NCBI GenBank assembly: GCA_963931925.1
Contig: OZ007571.1
Location: 36,002,233-36,066,232 of the forward strand
Origin: Onchidella celtica
Lineage: Eukaryota; Mollusca; Gastropoda; Systellommatophora; Onchidiidae
Direction: 5' to 3'
Length of the DNA: 64,000 nt
Part shown: one piece after another, positions 38,601-44,800 of the stretch
Numbering within the stretch: the first letter of the stretch is position 1
Layout of the letters: every line of letters starts with the position of its first letter
Program-made: the position numbers and the translations under genes
The notes under the pieces: generated by a model
The model's input: the letters and a program-made list of their open reading frames with translations, nothing else
The model's database searches: none
Told to the model about the DNA's origin: nothing

Positions 38601-40004
38601 AGCATTTTAGATGTCTGATCTCATGAACACATTCACATTCTTGTAAACGGTCAGATATGAAAGTTTGTAGTAACACACATCCTTTAATTCTTCACCTTTA
38701 GCACCAGGTATGCGTTGTGTAAATGGATGACCAAAATGAAAACTTTTGCATAAACCTCATATCCTATGTAAGTCAAAATGTGAACGGTCACACCAGGCCA
38801 GGTATCTCACACCATACGAAATGGGGATTTTGTAATTCCTTTGCCTCAAATGGGTGAAATTATTGCACACATTCTGTCACGACAAGTTTCACTTGTTTAG
38901 ATGATGTCACCAGTGAACTACCATTCTACTTCGCTCATTTGCTCGTATGGAAAGTTTAAACTGGTCTTTTGATTTTGACCTGATCATTCCTCAGACTCGC
39001 TAAATCACCATGTCAGCTTTAAAACTATTTTCAGGAGAATCAGCAATAGTGCAGCTTGAATGAATAGTGATTTGCAGTGAAAGAATGCAGTCCTAAAGGC
39101 AAATTCTCAAGTATGGCCCTTGTGGGAACACCACTTCTGATGGTGATCTTTAATATGGTATGCCTTATGATAAATTCAGTGCCAAATGTGCATTGATCAA
39201 TTTGTTTTATTTGTTTCTTCCATGTCATGAACAGCCACCATTTGATGTTGATGTCAAGAATCACCTGATGGAAGTCAAGCCAAAATTTAATACAGACTTG
39301 AGACGCTTGGCCAATAAAGTCATTGCTTCCATAGACAGGTGAGTTTAGCTTACACCTGCTCTACTTTGTCATTGCAGTACACTGGTTTTATTTCCTGCAT
39401 ATGAACTTGGAAATTTAGAAATGCGTGTGGATGTTAGCAGTCATTTCTGCCAGGAAAGACACCACTGCTTCCATACCATATCTTAAGCAGAGCAGTGTGT
39501 ATCACATGACTTCATACTTGGTATGTGGCCATGTTATTGTAAATGCTGTCAAGGCAATCCTTCAGTATTAAAATATTTTGTGCTTCCTCTTTAAAATTTG
39601 TATTTTGGACCGAAAGACAATAGTCTCAGGTTGTGATGTTTTTTTTTTTTTAAGTACAAGCAGAGTTAAGTGTTTTCTATATGGATATAATTTTGTCAAC
39701 CACATTTTGTTTAAAATATATCAGTTTCCATAATTTGTGTCAGTATATTGTGTTGTAAGTTGAAGATATTTTAGGAACTGCTGCTTTTGTAAATCATCAA
39801 TTTCATCAGCAATCAGAAGAGACTGATTCGTTTCTGAAAGAAAATGACAAATTTGATAACAGTATAGATTCGTTTGACCATTTCCGCAGATCACAATCAG
39901 CTGCAAAGTCTTCAGAGAAAAAGAAGAAGAAGAAGAAGAAGAAGAAAAAGAATGAGGAGGATTCCATTGCCACACCCCCAGCTAAGAAAAGAAAAATAAA
40001 GTAA
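2527..40004 (+). CDS. MYBBP1A: Myb-binding protein 1A (DNA polymerase phi family), 35 exons
   Basis: This is a nucleolar HEAT-like repeat protein related to yeast Pol5. The family acts in rRNA transcription and processing and, in vertebrates, in p53 activation under nucleolar stress. Exons, all GT-AG and phase-compatible: 2527-2679, 6110-6217, 6515-6610, 7328-7399, 8050-8160, 8710-8832, 9276-9365, 11101-11197, 11625-11737, 12517-12612, 13466-13621, 14154-14230, 15310-15481, 16143-16242, 16835-16902, 26922-26972, 27330-27380, 28100-28207, 28354-28420, 29164-29306, 29961-30239, 30705-30841, 31324-31381, 31931-32041, 32490-32568, 33653-33702, 34273-34305, 35195-35262, 35511-35562, 35921-35992, 36499-36546, 37715-37780, 38498-38593, 39235-39338, 39890-40004. 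The sum is 3420 nt (1139 residues), against about 1330 in human. ATG 2527 is the first in-frame ATG. Recognition rests on segments such as MKYCKERLVRGLSSGR and EPEWVEVVTEVLLNMLS, a central acidic tract and a Lys-rich tail. Small exons (34273-34305) are least certain. Confidence 0.88.
2914..3990. mobile_element. Possible piggyBac-type non-autonomous element in MYBBP1A intron 1
   Basis: The left edge reads TTAACCCTCGTCCCGCG (2914). The reverse complement of the right edge reads TTAACCCTAGTCCTGCG (ending 3990). TTAA targets followed by CCCT-type termini are the hallmark of piggyBac elements. No transposase frame is seen inside. The right part carries a repeated CG-rich motif around GCCTCCCG. The pairing of these two ends is inferred from about 17 similar bases. 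Confidence 0.4.
4110..4180 (+). repeat. tRNA-Asp-like sequence (SINE head or tRNA pseudogene)
   Basis: Seventy-one bases fold like tRNA-Asp: an A-box region TAGCATGGTGGTTA, an anticodon loop around GTC, a B-box GTTCGATTC, and a T run right after it that would stop Pol III. The acceptor stem has two mismatched pairs (TCCACAA against AGGTGGA), so I treat it as derived rather than functional. Confidence 0.55.
4181..4822. repeat. Repeat block between inverted tRNA-like heads
   Basis: The block has inverted flanks (TAATCCAACAACAG near 4235 and its complement near 4750). It also has several variants of a GGCAGATAA / CCTGGGTT motif in both orientations at 4330-4400 and 4625-4690. The whole 4110-4894 unit looks like a head-to-head SINE pair or a compound foldback. 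No coding frame is present. Confidence 0.4.
4415..4600 (+). repeat. Dispersed repeat copy A
   Basis: The segment TTTATTTAAGCTTGATACT, followed by CTCAGAACTTCAT and TTTCACAAAT, recurs at 32127-32300 within a MYBBP1A intron. Both copies also share GGCA(C) and TTTGC(A/G) sequence upstream. Ends and class were not resolved. Confidence 0.5.
4823..4894 (-). repeat. Second tRNA-Asp-like sequence, inverted
   Basis: On the minus strand this copy has GTAGTGGTTAGCAT, the same CCTGTCAATCGG anticodon arm with GTC, and GGTTCGACTC. It faces the copy at 4110-4180. The sequences just inside both copies also match in inverted orientation (an A/T tract, then a block containing TAATCCAACAACA). Confidence 0.55.
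5249..5364. repeat. 58-bp tandem duplication
   Basis: A 58-base unit starting AATCTAGGTGAGAGAATG is present twice in a row (5249-5306 and 5307-5364) with a single A/G difference near the end. It lies in MYBBP1A intron 1 and looks like a recent local duplication. Confidence 0.85.
6110..9365 (+). CDS. MYBBP1A: MYBBP1A exons 2-7 (N-terminal polymerase-phi domain)
   Basis: Exons 6110-6217, 6515-6610, 7328-7399, 8050-8160, 8710-8832 and 9276-9365 code residues 52-251, every one in phase 0. Exon 2 carries KYCKERLVRGLSSGRKFAR, the best match to the vertebrate N-terminal block. Exon 4 has GRAFAVSAIVQARKVGQ and exon 7 has FLKKHWGFPLFSEDNDVKL, both in the expected order. Because all six are phase 0, exon skipping here would keep the frame. 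Confidence 0.87.
9611..10418 (+). mobile_element. 0.8-kb TIR element, copy 1 (non-autonomous DNA transposon)
   Basis: The left end starts TATGTGAGGCGGCCCAGG and the right end reads CCTGGGCCTCCTCACATA, so the unit has terminal inverted repeats of more than 25 bases bounded by TA. No transposase frame was found. A close copy in inverted orientation lies at 61747-62547. It sits in MYBBP1A intron 7. Confidence 0.78.
10701..10745 (+). other. Candidate alternative 3'-terminal exon within MYBBP1A intron 7
   Basis: A pyrimidine-rich tract ending in TAG at 10698-10700 is followed by 12 codons in phase 0 with exon 7. A stop follows at 10737-10739, overlapped by two AATAAA signals (10735-10745). Use of this site would truncate the protein after about 263 residues. 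The arrangement is seen directly; that it is used is conjecture and could be chance. Confidence 0.22.
11101..16902 (+). CDS. MYBBP1A: MYBBP1A exons 8-15 (middle helical-repeat region)
   Basis: Exons 11101-11197, 11625-11737, 12517-12612, 13466-13621, 14154-14230, 15310-15481, 16143-16242 and 16835-16902 code about residues 252-544. Split codons at three junctions (phases 1, 2 and 1) join cleanly, which supports the boundaries. The content is helical and Leu-rich, for example QRKLLALIIAAKLLPL and DLLYELALYCQ. Compared with human as I recall it, some 80 residues expected between exons 7 and 9 are missing or highly diverged. Confidence 0.83.
14279..14491. mobile_element. Foldback MITE in MYBBP1A intron 12
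   Basis: About 210 bases fold back on themselves. The left arm holds GGGTGAAACA, GGCACCAGACCAGTG and CACTAGCACAATAGGCA; the right arm holds their complements in reverse order. The loop is about 30 bases near 14375. Outer ends resemble TTA-flanked termini, which would fit a PIF/Harbinger-type target, but that assignment is tentative. Confidence 0.65.
17446..18296 (+). repeat. 5' LTR of Gmr1-like element
   Basis: Begins TGTCACGAGCGAG and ends GATTTGTGACA. It contains a 16-G run near 17537-17552 and short internal direct repeats built on TGCTATTG(C/A)(C/A)ATG and AATGCTAATGTG at about 17870-17965. An AATAAA at about 18190 is a possible polyadenylation signal. It is essentially identical to the 3' copy. 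Confidence 0.95.
18298..18333 (+). other. Duplicated primer-binding site (tRNA-Pro type)
   Basis: TGGGGGCTCGTCC lies two bases after the LTR (18298-18310) and recurs in tandem at 18321-18333, together with the preceding TTGTGACAC, a 23-base duplication. The motif equals the start of the tRNA-Pro primer-binding site used by gammaretroviruses such as murine leukaemia virus. Two adjacent sites could both prime minus-strand synthesis; only the first has the normal position. Confidence 0.75.
18334..19312 (+). other. Untranslated leader of Gmr1-like element
   Basis: About 1 kb between the primer-binding site and gag, T-rich with no long open frame. Packaging and translation signals would be expected here by analogy, but none can be identified by eye. 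Confidence 0.6.
19313..20239 (+). CDS. gag of Gmr1-like LTR retrotransposon
   Basis: A 308-residue capsid-type protein. Residues about 30-85 are strongly charged and coiled-coil-like, with repeated KLREIEAQ / KLKEIEAQ units. Residues about 105-255 match the retrotransposon gag domain (FLYRFELNAQLQW and the following helices). The frame ends before the zinc knuckles, which are coded in the overlapping next frame. The 101-nt overlap (20139-20239) with pol lies in the +1 frame, so pol is probably made by +1 frameshifting. Confidence 0.88.
   Translation: MADLRELMKVGTELGLEGEELRGWIKEQQAELRDECTKDREREKEAQERELKLREIEAQEREIKLKEIEAQVKIAELEIKKNAPTETVERQGQNKGGVRIKLPTFDDRKDDIDAFLYRFELNAQLQWGKNKQLWSTYLASLLQGRALTYFKELQREDVHDYDKLKSLLLRRFARTEEYFREQFRRARADTREDFAAFVARLAEYFTNWVDLAHVGADFAKLKDLMIRDQLYASCHKDLVAFLKENEPTTVQEASKLAEAYRTAHPSKPVARAYVQDAGYVAVVEGSPAGHKDRSRQRGAYNEQAQGQT
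20139..23936 (+). CDS. pol of Gmr1-like element (zinc knuckles, protease, integrase, RT, RNase H)
   Basis: A 1265-residue open frame with no breaks. In order: two CCHC knuckles from about residue 94 (CWTCG and CWNCG); aspartic protease DTGS at about 215; integrase HHCC zinc site (CKTCSACQ from 440); integrase core D476, D536 and E572, with DD35E spacing; then reverse transcriptase with FFDD at 1000-1003; and RNase H starting at D1151. The frame ends IADYLSRA. Integrase upstream of RT is the diagnostic oddity. The first residues overlap gag and are probably not an independent start. Confidence 0.93.
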   Translation: MLVTSPWLKGRQQDIKTGRVSVVPITSKPRGKRRGYHQSPAYGSGKFDRAGGLGRGNGRGRFVTFADDRRHRDFSSGRDGSRGPRSSGAQGAECWTCGRVGNFSRDCRAAKCWNCGRADHISVNCPAGRIAANVDGNHGSSNPCSPNKFHHAAACVTSDNGGGQYSKCPSCEKLLSSGVLPCGRKIPVINSCHTGGGLRVYLGFVGDEPVSVLRDTGSTVVGVHRDCIRDSQLTGETVPCIQFSGAIEKLPMARIVIDTPFLSGEVEAVVGCFPGAQLIIGNVSQVVSPSEENVQAWSQSKGIDFCAAVETRRQVRDRSKIRPLATPAVNLDITPGRLATLQKEDPSLSPCFEEARTEKTRKYKNGSSSFVIQAGILFRKYVTVASILKQVVVPALLIATVLHLAHDVPLAGHMGIARTKERVLKNFYWPSIHRDVQVYCKTCSACQKTTHKGRTPQAPLQKIPTVSEPFKKVSIDLVGPIHPATDRGNRFFLTVICNATRWPEAVPLRTITSEAVAEALFGVFARVGIPEQILSDRGAQFTSEMMKELFRLFSIQPITTTPYHPQANGMCERLNSTLKSMLRKVAADRPKDWDRYIPAVLFAYREVRQESTGFSPFEMMYGRSPRGPTDVLRDMMTSPSSGDDEQISVFQYLVDLRERLSSARTIAEEASSIASKRAKDYKDRGSKLRIFKPGDKVLLLLPTDHNKLLMTWKGPYVIERVVSKVDYAIHIDGSSKVFHVNMLQRFYERPQYLCAQTKPEETVFSIACTGVVDQLDSDVSDTEAQEEIQIQLPELTLTQGYRDVKFNPDLTSSMSRELKTLLASFPDVITDLPGRTTVIQHQIKLTSDRPVSLRPYPLPFSSRDRVIKEVESMLKLDVIEPSTSPYSSPIVLVKKLDGSVRFCIDFRRLNTITVGDREPIPFQEELIASLAGSTWFSKIDLTKGYWEIPLTEESKQYTAFQTPIGLFQFKVMPFGLVNAPATFARLMRLVLTDIPNVVSFFDDIACHTSTWSDHIQTLTVIFKRLRHFGLTAKPAKMDLACPEIVFLGHIVGRGVQRPEVTKIDKLVGLQIPKTKKQVRSLVGILNYYRKFIPNFSSLSSSLTDLTKKGQPDKVQWTSECQTAFDNLVTALSSSPILIIPDFRSNFILRTDASDSGVGACLLQEKNECFHPVCYVSRKLLQRERKYSVIERECLAIVWSVQKLGRYLMGREFCIQTDHKPLTFLSKNRSSSPRLSRWALALQPYTFVIQPIPGTSNHIADYLSRA
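24046..25294. mobile_element. Possible solo LTR nested in the 3' region of the Gmr1-like element
   Basis: This 1.25-kb stretch starts TGTCACGAGCAGAG and ends ATCATGACA, LTR-like termini similar to those of the host element. It is flanked by TGGTC and TGGTT, an imperfect 5-bp duplication. It has no open frame and otherwise does not resemble the host LTR. It could equally be the element's own 3' untranslated region. Confidence 0.35.
25529..25542 (+). other. Polypurine tract of Gmr1-like element
   Basis: GGGGTGGGAGATGA lies directly before the 3' LTR, where plus-strand priming is expected. Confidence 0.75.
25543..26391 (+). repeat. 3' LTR of Gmr1-like element
   Basis: Matches 17446-18296 throughout. 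By eye the differences are CACAGGG for CACGGGG, AAGCATGC for AAGCGTGC, and 14 rather than 16 bases in the G run. It is followed by the AAGCT duplication. Confidence 0.95.
26922..29306 (+). CDS. MYBBP1A: MYBBP1A exons 16-20
   Basis: Exons 26922-26972, 27330-27380, 28100-28207, 28354-28420 and 29164-29306 code about residues 545-684. Exon 20 gives the strongest family match: EPEWVEVVTEVLLNMLS followed by SHLSRVVTAAVFKSLSASL and LTPAAVGLI, equivalent to the human EPPWVEVLVEILLALLAQPS region. Exon 16 lies 10 kb after exon 15 because a whole LTR retrotransposon sits in the intron. Confidence 0.88.
29961..30239 (+). CDS. MYBBP1A: MYBBP1A exon 21, acidic region
   Basis: This 93-codon exon (about residues 685-777) is dominated by Asp and Glu, with runs such as DNDDDEEEEELDAEEAGSDE, and ends DDDSGEDE. 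Vertebrate MYBBP1A has an acidic stretch at the same place. The GAT/GAG trinucleotide repeats make the exon prone to length variation. Acidic tracts of nucleolar proteins typically contact basic partners; that role here is inferred. Confidence 0.88.
30705..36546 (+). CDS. MYBBP1A: MYBBP1A exons 22-31
   Basis: Exons 30705-30841, 31324-31381, 31931-32041, 32490-32568, 33653-33702, 34273-34305, 35195-35262, 35511-35562, 35921-35992 and 36499-36546. Exon 22 codes LDDMLAEVFRQRRKIGGKKA, matching the vertebrate block after the acidic tract. The next exon opens with VLDLVEILVKSE, a near match to human VLDLVEVLVTKQP. The 33-nt exon at 34273-34305 uses a weak donor (GTTGGT) and is the least secure. Several split codons join correctly. 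Confidence 0.8.
32127..32300 (+). repeat. Dispersed repeat copy B
   Basis: Same family as 4415-4600, in the same orientation, between MYBBP1A exons 24 and 25. It shares the TTTAAGCTTGATACTCAGAA core and the following AATTTCACAAA segment with a few substitutions and a short indel. Confidence 0.5.
34015..34093 (-). repeat. Internally deleted SINE copy
   Basis: The 3' tail of the SINE family at 37048-37486 (an ATTTGT repeat, ATAACTCTTTAATCCC, ATTTGGGAAATT) is joined directly to its tRNA-like head (GCACCTTGCCTCTAGACC, ACCTTGTCCC). The roughly 380-base middle is missing. It lies between MYBBP1A exons 26 and 27. Confidence 0.75.
34474..34990 (+). mobile_element. LINE 3' fragment (reverse-transcriptase C-terminal end)
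   Basis: An open frame at 34474-34746 reads LTYGSEAWTLRKYERAKIEA and ends near RLKYVGHAMTK, the typical C-terminal region of LINE reverse transcriptases. A frame-shifted continuation (KIGRPPIIYDSNIK) and a GATGACAGATGAGATGATG end follow. It is 5' truncated and broken, and lies in a MYBBP1A intron. Confidence 0.75.
37048..37486 (+). mobile_element. tRNA-derived SINE, copy 1
   Basis: The head GGGACAAGGTGGTCTAGAGG has a Pol III A box, and GGTTCAAAACCC is a B box. The body contains GCGTGCACGTTGCGCACG and CGCCGACCGGCGCTGC, and the tail is an ACAAT repeat. A close copy lies inverted at 56706-57173. It sits between MYBBP1A exons 31 and 32; the small open frames inside it are not genes. Confidence 0.85.
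37715..40004 (+). CDS. MYBBP1A: MYBBP1A exons 32-35, Lys-rich C-terminus and stop
   Basis: Exons 37715-37780, 38498-38593, 39235-39338 and 39890-40004 code about residues 1039-1139. The last exon carries an unbroken lysine run from AAG repeats and ends PPAKKRKIK before TAA. It is a plausible nuclear/nucleolar localisation signal, as in vertebrates, whose basic tail is longer. Stop at 40002-40004. Confidence 0.85.
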
Positions 40005-40163
40005 AATAAAATTTTATTAACATTTTTGCCATGGGTGAAACAGGCGTGTTTGTTTACATGGTGTGGTATCTGTGTGAGAGGGTGGAGAAATGTATAGGAC
40101 TGTCTTGTCCTACTCTACATTGAGCGTGATAAAATAGAAAAATAAAAAGATGGTAAAATAAAT
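40005..40163 (+). terminator. Candidate MYBBP1A poly(A) signals
   Basis: AATAAA occurs directly after the stop (40005-40010), again at 40141-40146, and in an AAATAAA about 12 bases further on. The later pair would give a 3' UTR of about 150-180 nt. Which one is used cannot be told from sequence. Confidence 0.45.
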
Positions 40164-40698
40164 CTGTTTTTTGGATACAGGGATGGGAATTCTCAGGAAA
40201 CTTCCCGATTTCGGGATTTTTCAAATCTTTTGTTCCTTAGTCAACACTATTTTGTTTCTTGTCGCACATGTATTGGCAATAGTGTACGTGTGTATTGAGG
40301 ATGGCAGTGATGCAATAGGTAAAAAAAATTCAGGAACATTCAGAATTCACTGTGATGATTCATTCATTGTGACAATGAATCACTGTTTTAGCAAGACAAA
40401 CAAGCTGATGTACTAATATCTGTAGTGTATAAGATAAAACTATTGTGGCAGTAAAGTGCCAAAATGGCAATACAAAAAAAACTGGCAAATAAAAAAACAT
40501 TCAACTTCCTTTTTCTGGACCGGAAGGAAGTACACACAACCAAAAAACAATGGAGAGACATTCTCACTCAAAAATGAACTATGTAATTTAATAATCTGTG
40601 TTCCATCAAGACATCAAGGGTCCTTGCCCTTCGGAGAGACCTTCAAACAGCTTCACAGACAACTTGGAATTAGGAGGTAATCATATTTCCATCTATAC

Positions 40699-40713
40699 TG
40701 GTGACCCCGACGT
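40699..40713 (+). other. tRNA-Trp-type primer-binding site
   Basis: TGGTGACCCCGACGT, the primer-binding motif typical of CsRn1-like and related Ty3 elements, precedes the gag start by 66 bases. Confidence 0.65.
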
Positions 40714-40778
40714 AGAAACGATCTACAAGATTAGACATAACAAACAACAGCACCACGCTAGTTTTCACATCACACATC

Positions 40779-41369
40779 ATGACTGATAACGAAGATCAGA
40801 CTGCTGTTGTACCTACAAATGTGGCTACAGTATCAATTAAGCTTCCCCCTTTCTGGACCCAGGATCCAGTAATCTGGTTTGCACAGGTTGAAAGTCAGTT
40901 TGCGACTAGAAAAATAACACAGGACAAAACAAAAGATGACTATGTCGTCGCTTCGCTGCCACCAGAGGTGGCCATGGAGGTACGAGATGTACTCATAGAT
41001 CCCCCAACAGATTCCCCCTACAAGAAGATCAAAGAAAAATTACTTGCGAGAATGACAGTTTCAGAACAAAGGAGGCTACAAACCTTATTAACAACAGTAG
41101 AACTGGGAGACAGAAAACCAACCCAACTCCTCAGAGAAATGGAACGTTTGCTTGGAAAATCCGCTAACAAGATTGACCAAGCACTGTTGAGGGAACTTTT
41201 CTTACAACGGCTACCACAGCCCATACGACTCATTTTGGCATCAACAGGAACAGACGTTTCGTTAGAAACCCAGGCTAACTTAGCCGACAAAATGATGGAA
41301 GTTACTCCACCCGGTGCCACACTATGGACAAACAAAAAGGACAAATACAACAGCAAAGTATGGATATAA
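40779..41369 (+). pseudogene. Truncated gag of CsRn1-like retrotransposon
   Basis: A 196-residue open frame starting 66 bases after the primer-binding site. It begins with SIKLPPFWTQDPVIWFAQVE, the signature of the gag domain found in CsRn1-group elements, and continues through SEQRRLQTLLTTVELGDRKP and LRELFLQRLPQPIRLIL. It then runs into unrelated sequence and stops, well short of a complete gag and without a zinc knuckle. Confidence 0.8.
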
Positions 41370-41702
41370 AAATATTTAATATTTCTACATGTACTTTACT
41401 GGCCCAGATATATATCTACGAAATTCAACTCTCATCCAATATAAGGTCTTTGTCACTGTGAAAACATTCAACATGCACTTGGTCATATATAGAAATATGA
41501 TCGACAAACCCATCATCACAAAGGGCATAAAATTTCATGAGATTGCTGCATATGCCAATATCAATATATCCCTTATAAATATATGCTGCCTATAGACACA
41601 ACAGGTGAGATGCTTATGTATATGATGACAGTCGAAGCTAAATCAGCTTGACTGGTCACAGATGTCCTGAAAAATTCTTGTTTGAACTGTTTAAAAAAAA
41701 TT

Positions 41703-41843
41703 TCATCTGCTCTTGAAGAAGGCTGATATTGTTGCTTGTGTCTTCTTTGGCTCTTGAACAATCACATCATCATTGGACCTTCCTCTCTTTCTTGTAGGCT
41801 TGGTGTCGGATGTGCTGATTGAACTCCTATACAATTTGAAGAC
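41703..41843 (-). CDS. MUTYH: MUTYH exon L, C-terminal tail with PIP-box-like motif and stop
   Basis: Codes [20 protein letters not shown], a basic stretch, and ends [11 protein letters not shown] before TGA. Q-x-x-I-x-x-F-F matches a canonical PCNA-interacting peptide. Human MUTYH has QQVLDNFFRSH at the same place. RKRGR may act as a nuclear localisation signal. Confidence 0.9.
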   Translation of the reverse strand, partial: VFKLYRSSISTSDTKPTRKRGRSNDDVIVQEPKKTQATISAFFKSR

Positions 41844-44800
41844 CTGTAATAATACATGAACTCAGTATATGTGACCCAAGGCAAAAGATATTCATATATT
41901 TAGTATGAATTGTAAGTAAGAACATGTTGTATCCTCTCAACCAGTTTTGGGAATTCCCCTCATTTCAATCATTTACAAAATTAGCAAATTTTCTGGATTT
42001 CACTGACCATATTGGTAACTACAATAATGAAAATATCATGATTAACTAAGGTTGTTCTACCTGTAACAATGTGTCTGGATTGTGGAAGAAAAACCTGTAC
42101 ACATTCACACAAACAAATCATTGTGACAAAGTGTAACATTAAACAATTTCTCAGTCTCTGTAACCTTCATTATAAAGCTGCCACTTCAAGAGGCATTTTC
42201 CTCACACATTAACCAAATAGTAAAATGACTCACTTTTCTCATACCCACTGACACAGCTGACTCCTCCATTTCATCTTCCGTCACCCATTTTGTTGGACGT
42301 TGAATGGACAGTGTATCTTGGGCCAGCTGACCACAGTCTAATGTCAAAATCCACACTTTATACAAATGATGGATGTGAGAAAACTGGTGGCTTACCTAAT
42401 GGAACAAAAATGTAAAAGGTTAAATCATTTTGTGATTGACAGAGCACTTCGACTTCGTGAATTGTATGTTATTACATCTTTCCACCCCTCTACTATATGG
42501 CATGGTAATACTAACAGTGAATCAGTACTGCTACTTAAATGAATGTTATCATGTGAAATGTGCATTCACACTGCACCATCCTCTTTCATGGTTAGAATAC
42601 ACTGCACAAAGTCTATTGTACAGCAGTGAAGATGCATAACCTTTTTCTTTGAAGAAGTGTGGGTTTTGCTTTACAGCACAGTACAACAACATGACAAACA
42701 AAGCTTATTGACATGTCAGAATTGTGAATGTGTGCTCTAAAAATACAGCAAGAAATTTTGTCAGGTTGACCAAACCTTGAGTGGATTCAAACCTGAAACC
42801 TCCACACCCAGGTTAAGTGCTTGAACCACTTGGCAACTGTATTGGCAAACATCACCTGTTGTGTACAGGGTGTCCCAGAAGTCGCGCACCATCCTGGTTT
42901 TAAAAAGACACCTTTATTGGTTTCATAAACACCTTTATTGATAATAATCATAACAAATGCTCAGATTGAGCACCCTCTGCAATAAAACACGCATCAATTC
43001 TCTTCATCAAACTGTCTTTCACACTCCTGAGGGTTTCAGGGACGATCTTTCGGCACTCAGTTGTTATTGCAGGATGGTGCGTGATTTCTGGGACACCCTG
43101 TATATTGGCTGATTGGGTCAATAAAAATAATTAAACTTAAATAGTAGCAATATGTTTATGTGTGAACTATGCTAAGCCCATGGTGACATACCCCTCCAAC
43201 AGCCACCATTTTCTGGACAACATGACTGTCCAGTCCTATATCCTCGCTGAAAGCCTGGATCAGCTGATTCTGTGAATCCACAAGACCACAACTGGGAAAT
43301 TCCCACATACCTGCCAGTAAGCCTGATGAGAACAAGGACATGATTGAGTTCTGTGCTGGTGGCATACAAGAACGACAGTATGATGTAAAACATTGAGAAA
43401 CACAAGATGCTGTATGTTCTGGTCATAATATTGTAGCCAAAAAAAAAAAAGGGGGGGGGGGGGGGGGGGGCTGTATTTTGGAGAGAATGTTGTTTGGGGC
43501 ATTTAGCCAAATATAAAAAATGCTGAGTTGTGTTTACTATTCAGCAATGGTTTACAATGTAAAATACCATGCGCCCCTGACAACAGCCCCCCTTTGTAAG
43601 TAACAAAATCAAATACAAAAAAAATTCAAAGAAATAAAATACAATAAGCTTTTAGACATCAGAGCAATGATTATTTGTCATCTGTTCATCGTTGTTAACA
43701 TGAAATGCTAAATTCAATATCTTACAAATCATAGTACTTTTGACACAAACCTTTGTTGGGTCTTTGGCAGATCAAATATTTTGATTCGCAGCTGTTGGAA
43801 TTGCTCTTCTTCCCTGCTTGATTGATGATCAGACTATTGATCTCTTCCTTTTTGACCTCTGCCTTCTTAGGTTTCCGTGGAAAATTGGTAACTCCTAACC
43901 TGGAAAAGGACAATGAAAAGGATTAAACCTAACAAAAAAAGTTTATGTGACTATAATCTGACAAAAGCCTTCTATTCTAAAACTGACCCGGCAGACTTTG
44001 AGTAGAAAGACGGCAGTGCCTGCTCTTTACATGTGTGAAAAATATATATGTCTGAAAAATAAAAAAGTGACCAAAAAATCAGCTGGATTGACTCCTTTGG
44101 AAAATAAATCTTTTTCGTGGGCCCAATATTATGCACATGAAAGACCGAAATCTTCCCCGATGTCTTCAAATAAAACTGACACTGGTCAATTTATGGACTA
44201 TGCACCTGTTACAAGAGTGAAAATTGATACTGAAAGCTCATCTGAAGACAAGAATAATTACATGTAGCTACTAATGGCTTAAATATACATGTACATGTAT
44301 ATCAAAATAAGTTTACAATTACACTGGTCGGATATATACTAGGATAGTAGCCACAAATAATACATTTAGTGCTACAGATAAAGTCTATAATAAATGTATG
44401 AAAATGTATCAGACATTCCCTATACTACAAATGAAGTTATTCTTTTATAGCCTGTTTCAATGACAACACTACCACCTTATCAATTGGTGGAGCACTCAAT
44501 TCAAATAAAAATGGACAAGGACCAGCACAGTGAAATTTCATAAACTTTCAAATGTATACTGCCTGTTGTATCCTCTGCTAGAATTTGCTGGGAATCCAAT
44601 TTCTCCACAAACATGACTGGCAAAGTACTATAGACCAATCCACTTATCCTGGCATGGCTTTTGTCGACATTGTGGGTAACTTGACACAGTTTTTAAGTCC
44701 TGACCTATTCCTTCTTTGATGCTACTAAATATTTCCCCATATGTTCACGTGTTATCCCATTTTCTCCTCTCATATCGACACATTTCTCCCCGACCAGAGC

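Larger units (their letters stand above)
40445..41369 (+). mobile_element. 5' fragment of a CsRn1-like LTR retrotransposon
   Basis: A probable LTR (perhaps starting TGTGGCAG at 40445) is followed by a tRNA-Trp-type primer-binding site TGGTGACCCCGACGT (40699-40713) and the first half of gag. Nothing of pol or a 3' LTR follows, so it is a truncated copy. It occupies most of the 1.7-kb gap between the MYBBP1A and MUTYH stop codons. The left edge is uncertain. Confidence 0.65.

Noticed and set aside
43439-43470. A/G homopolymer as a G-quadruplex regulatory site
   Set aside because: A pure homopolymer junction in an intron with no other signal; more likely simple repeat slippage.
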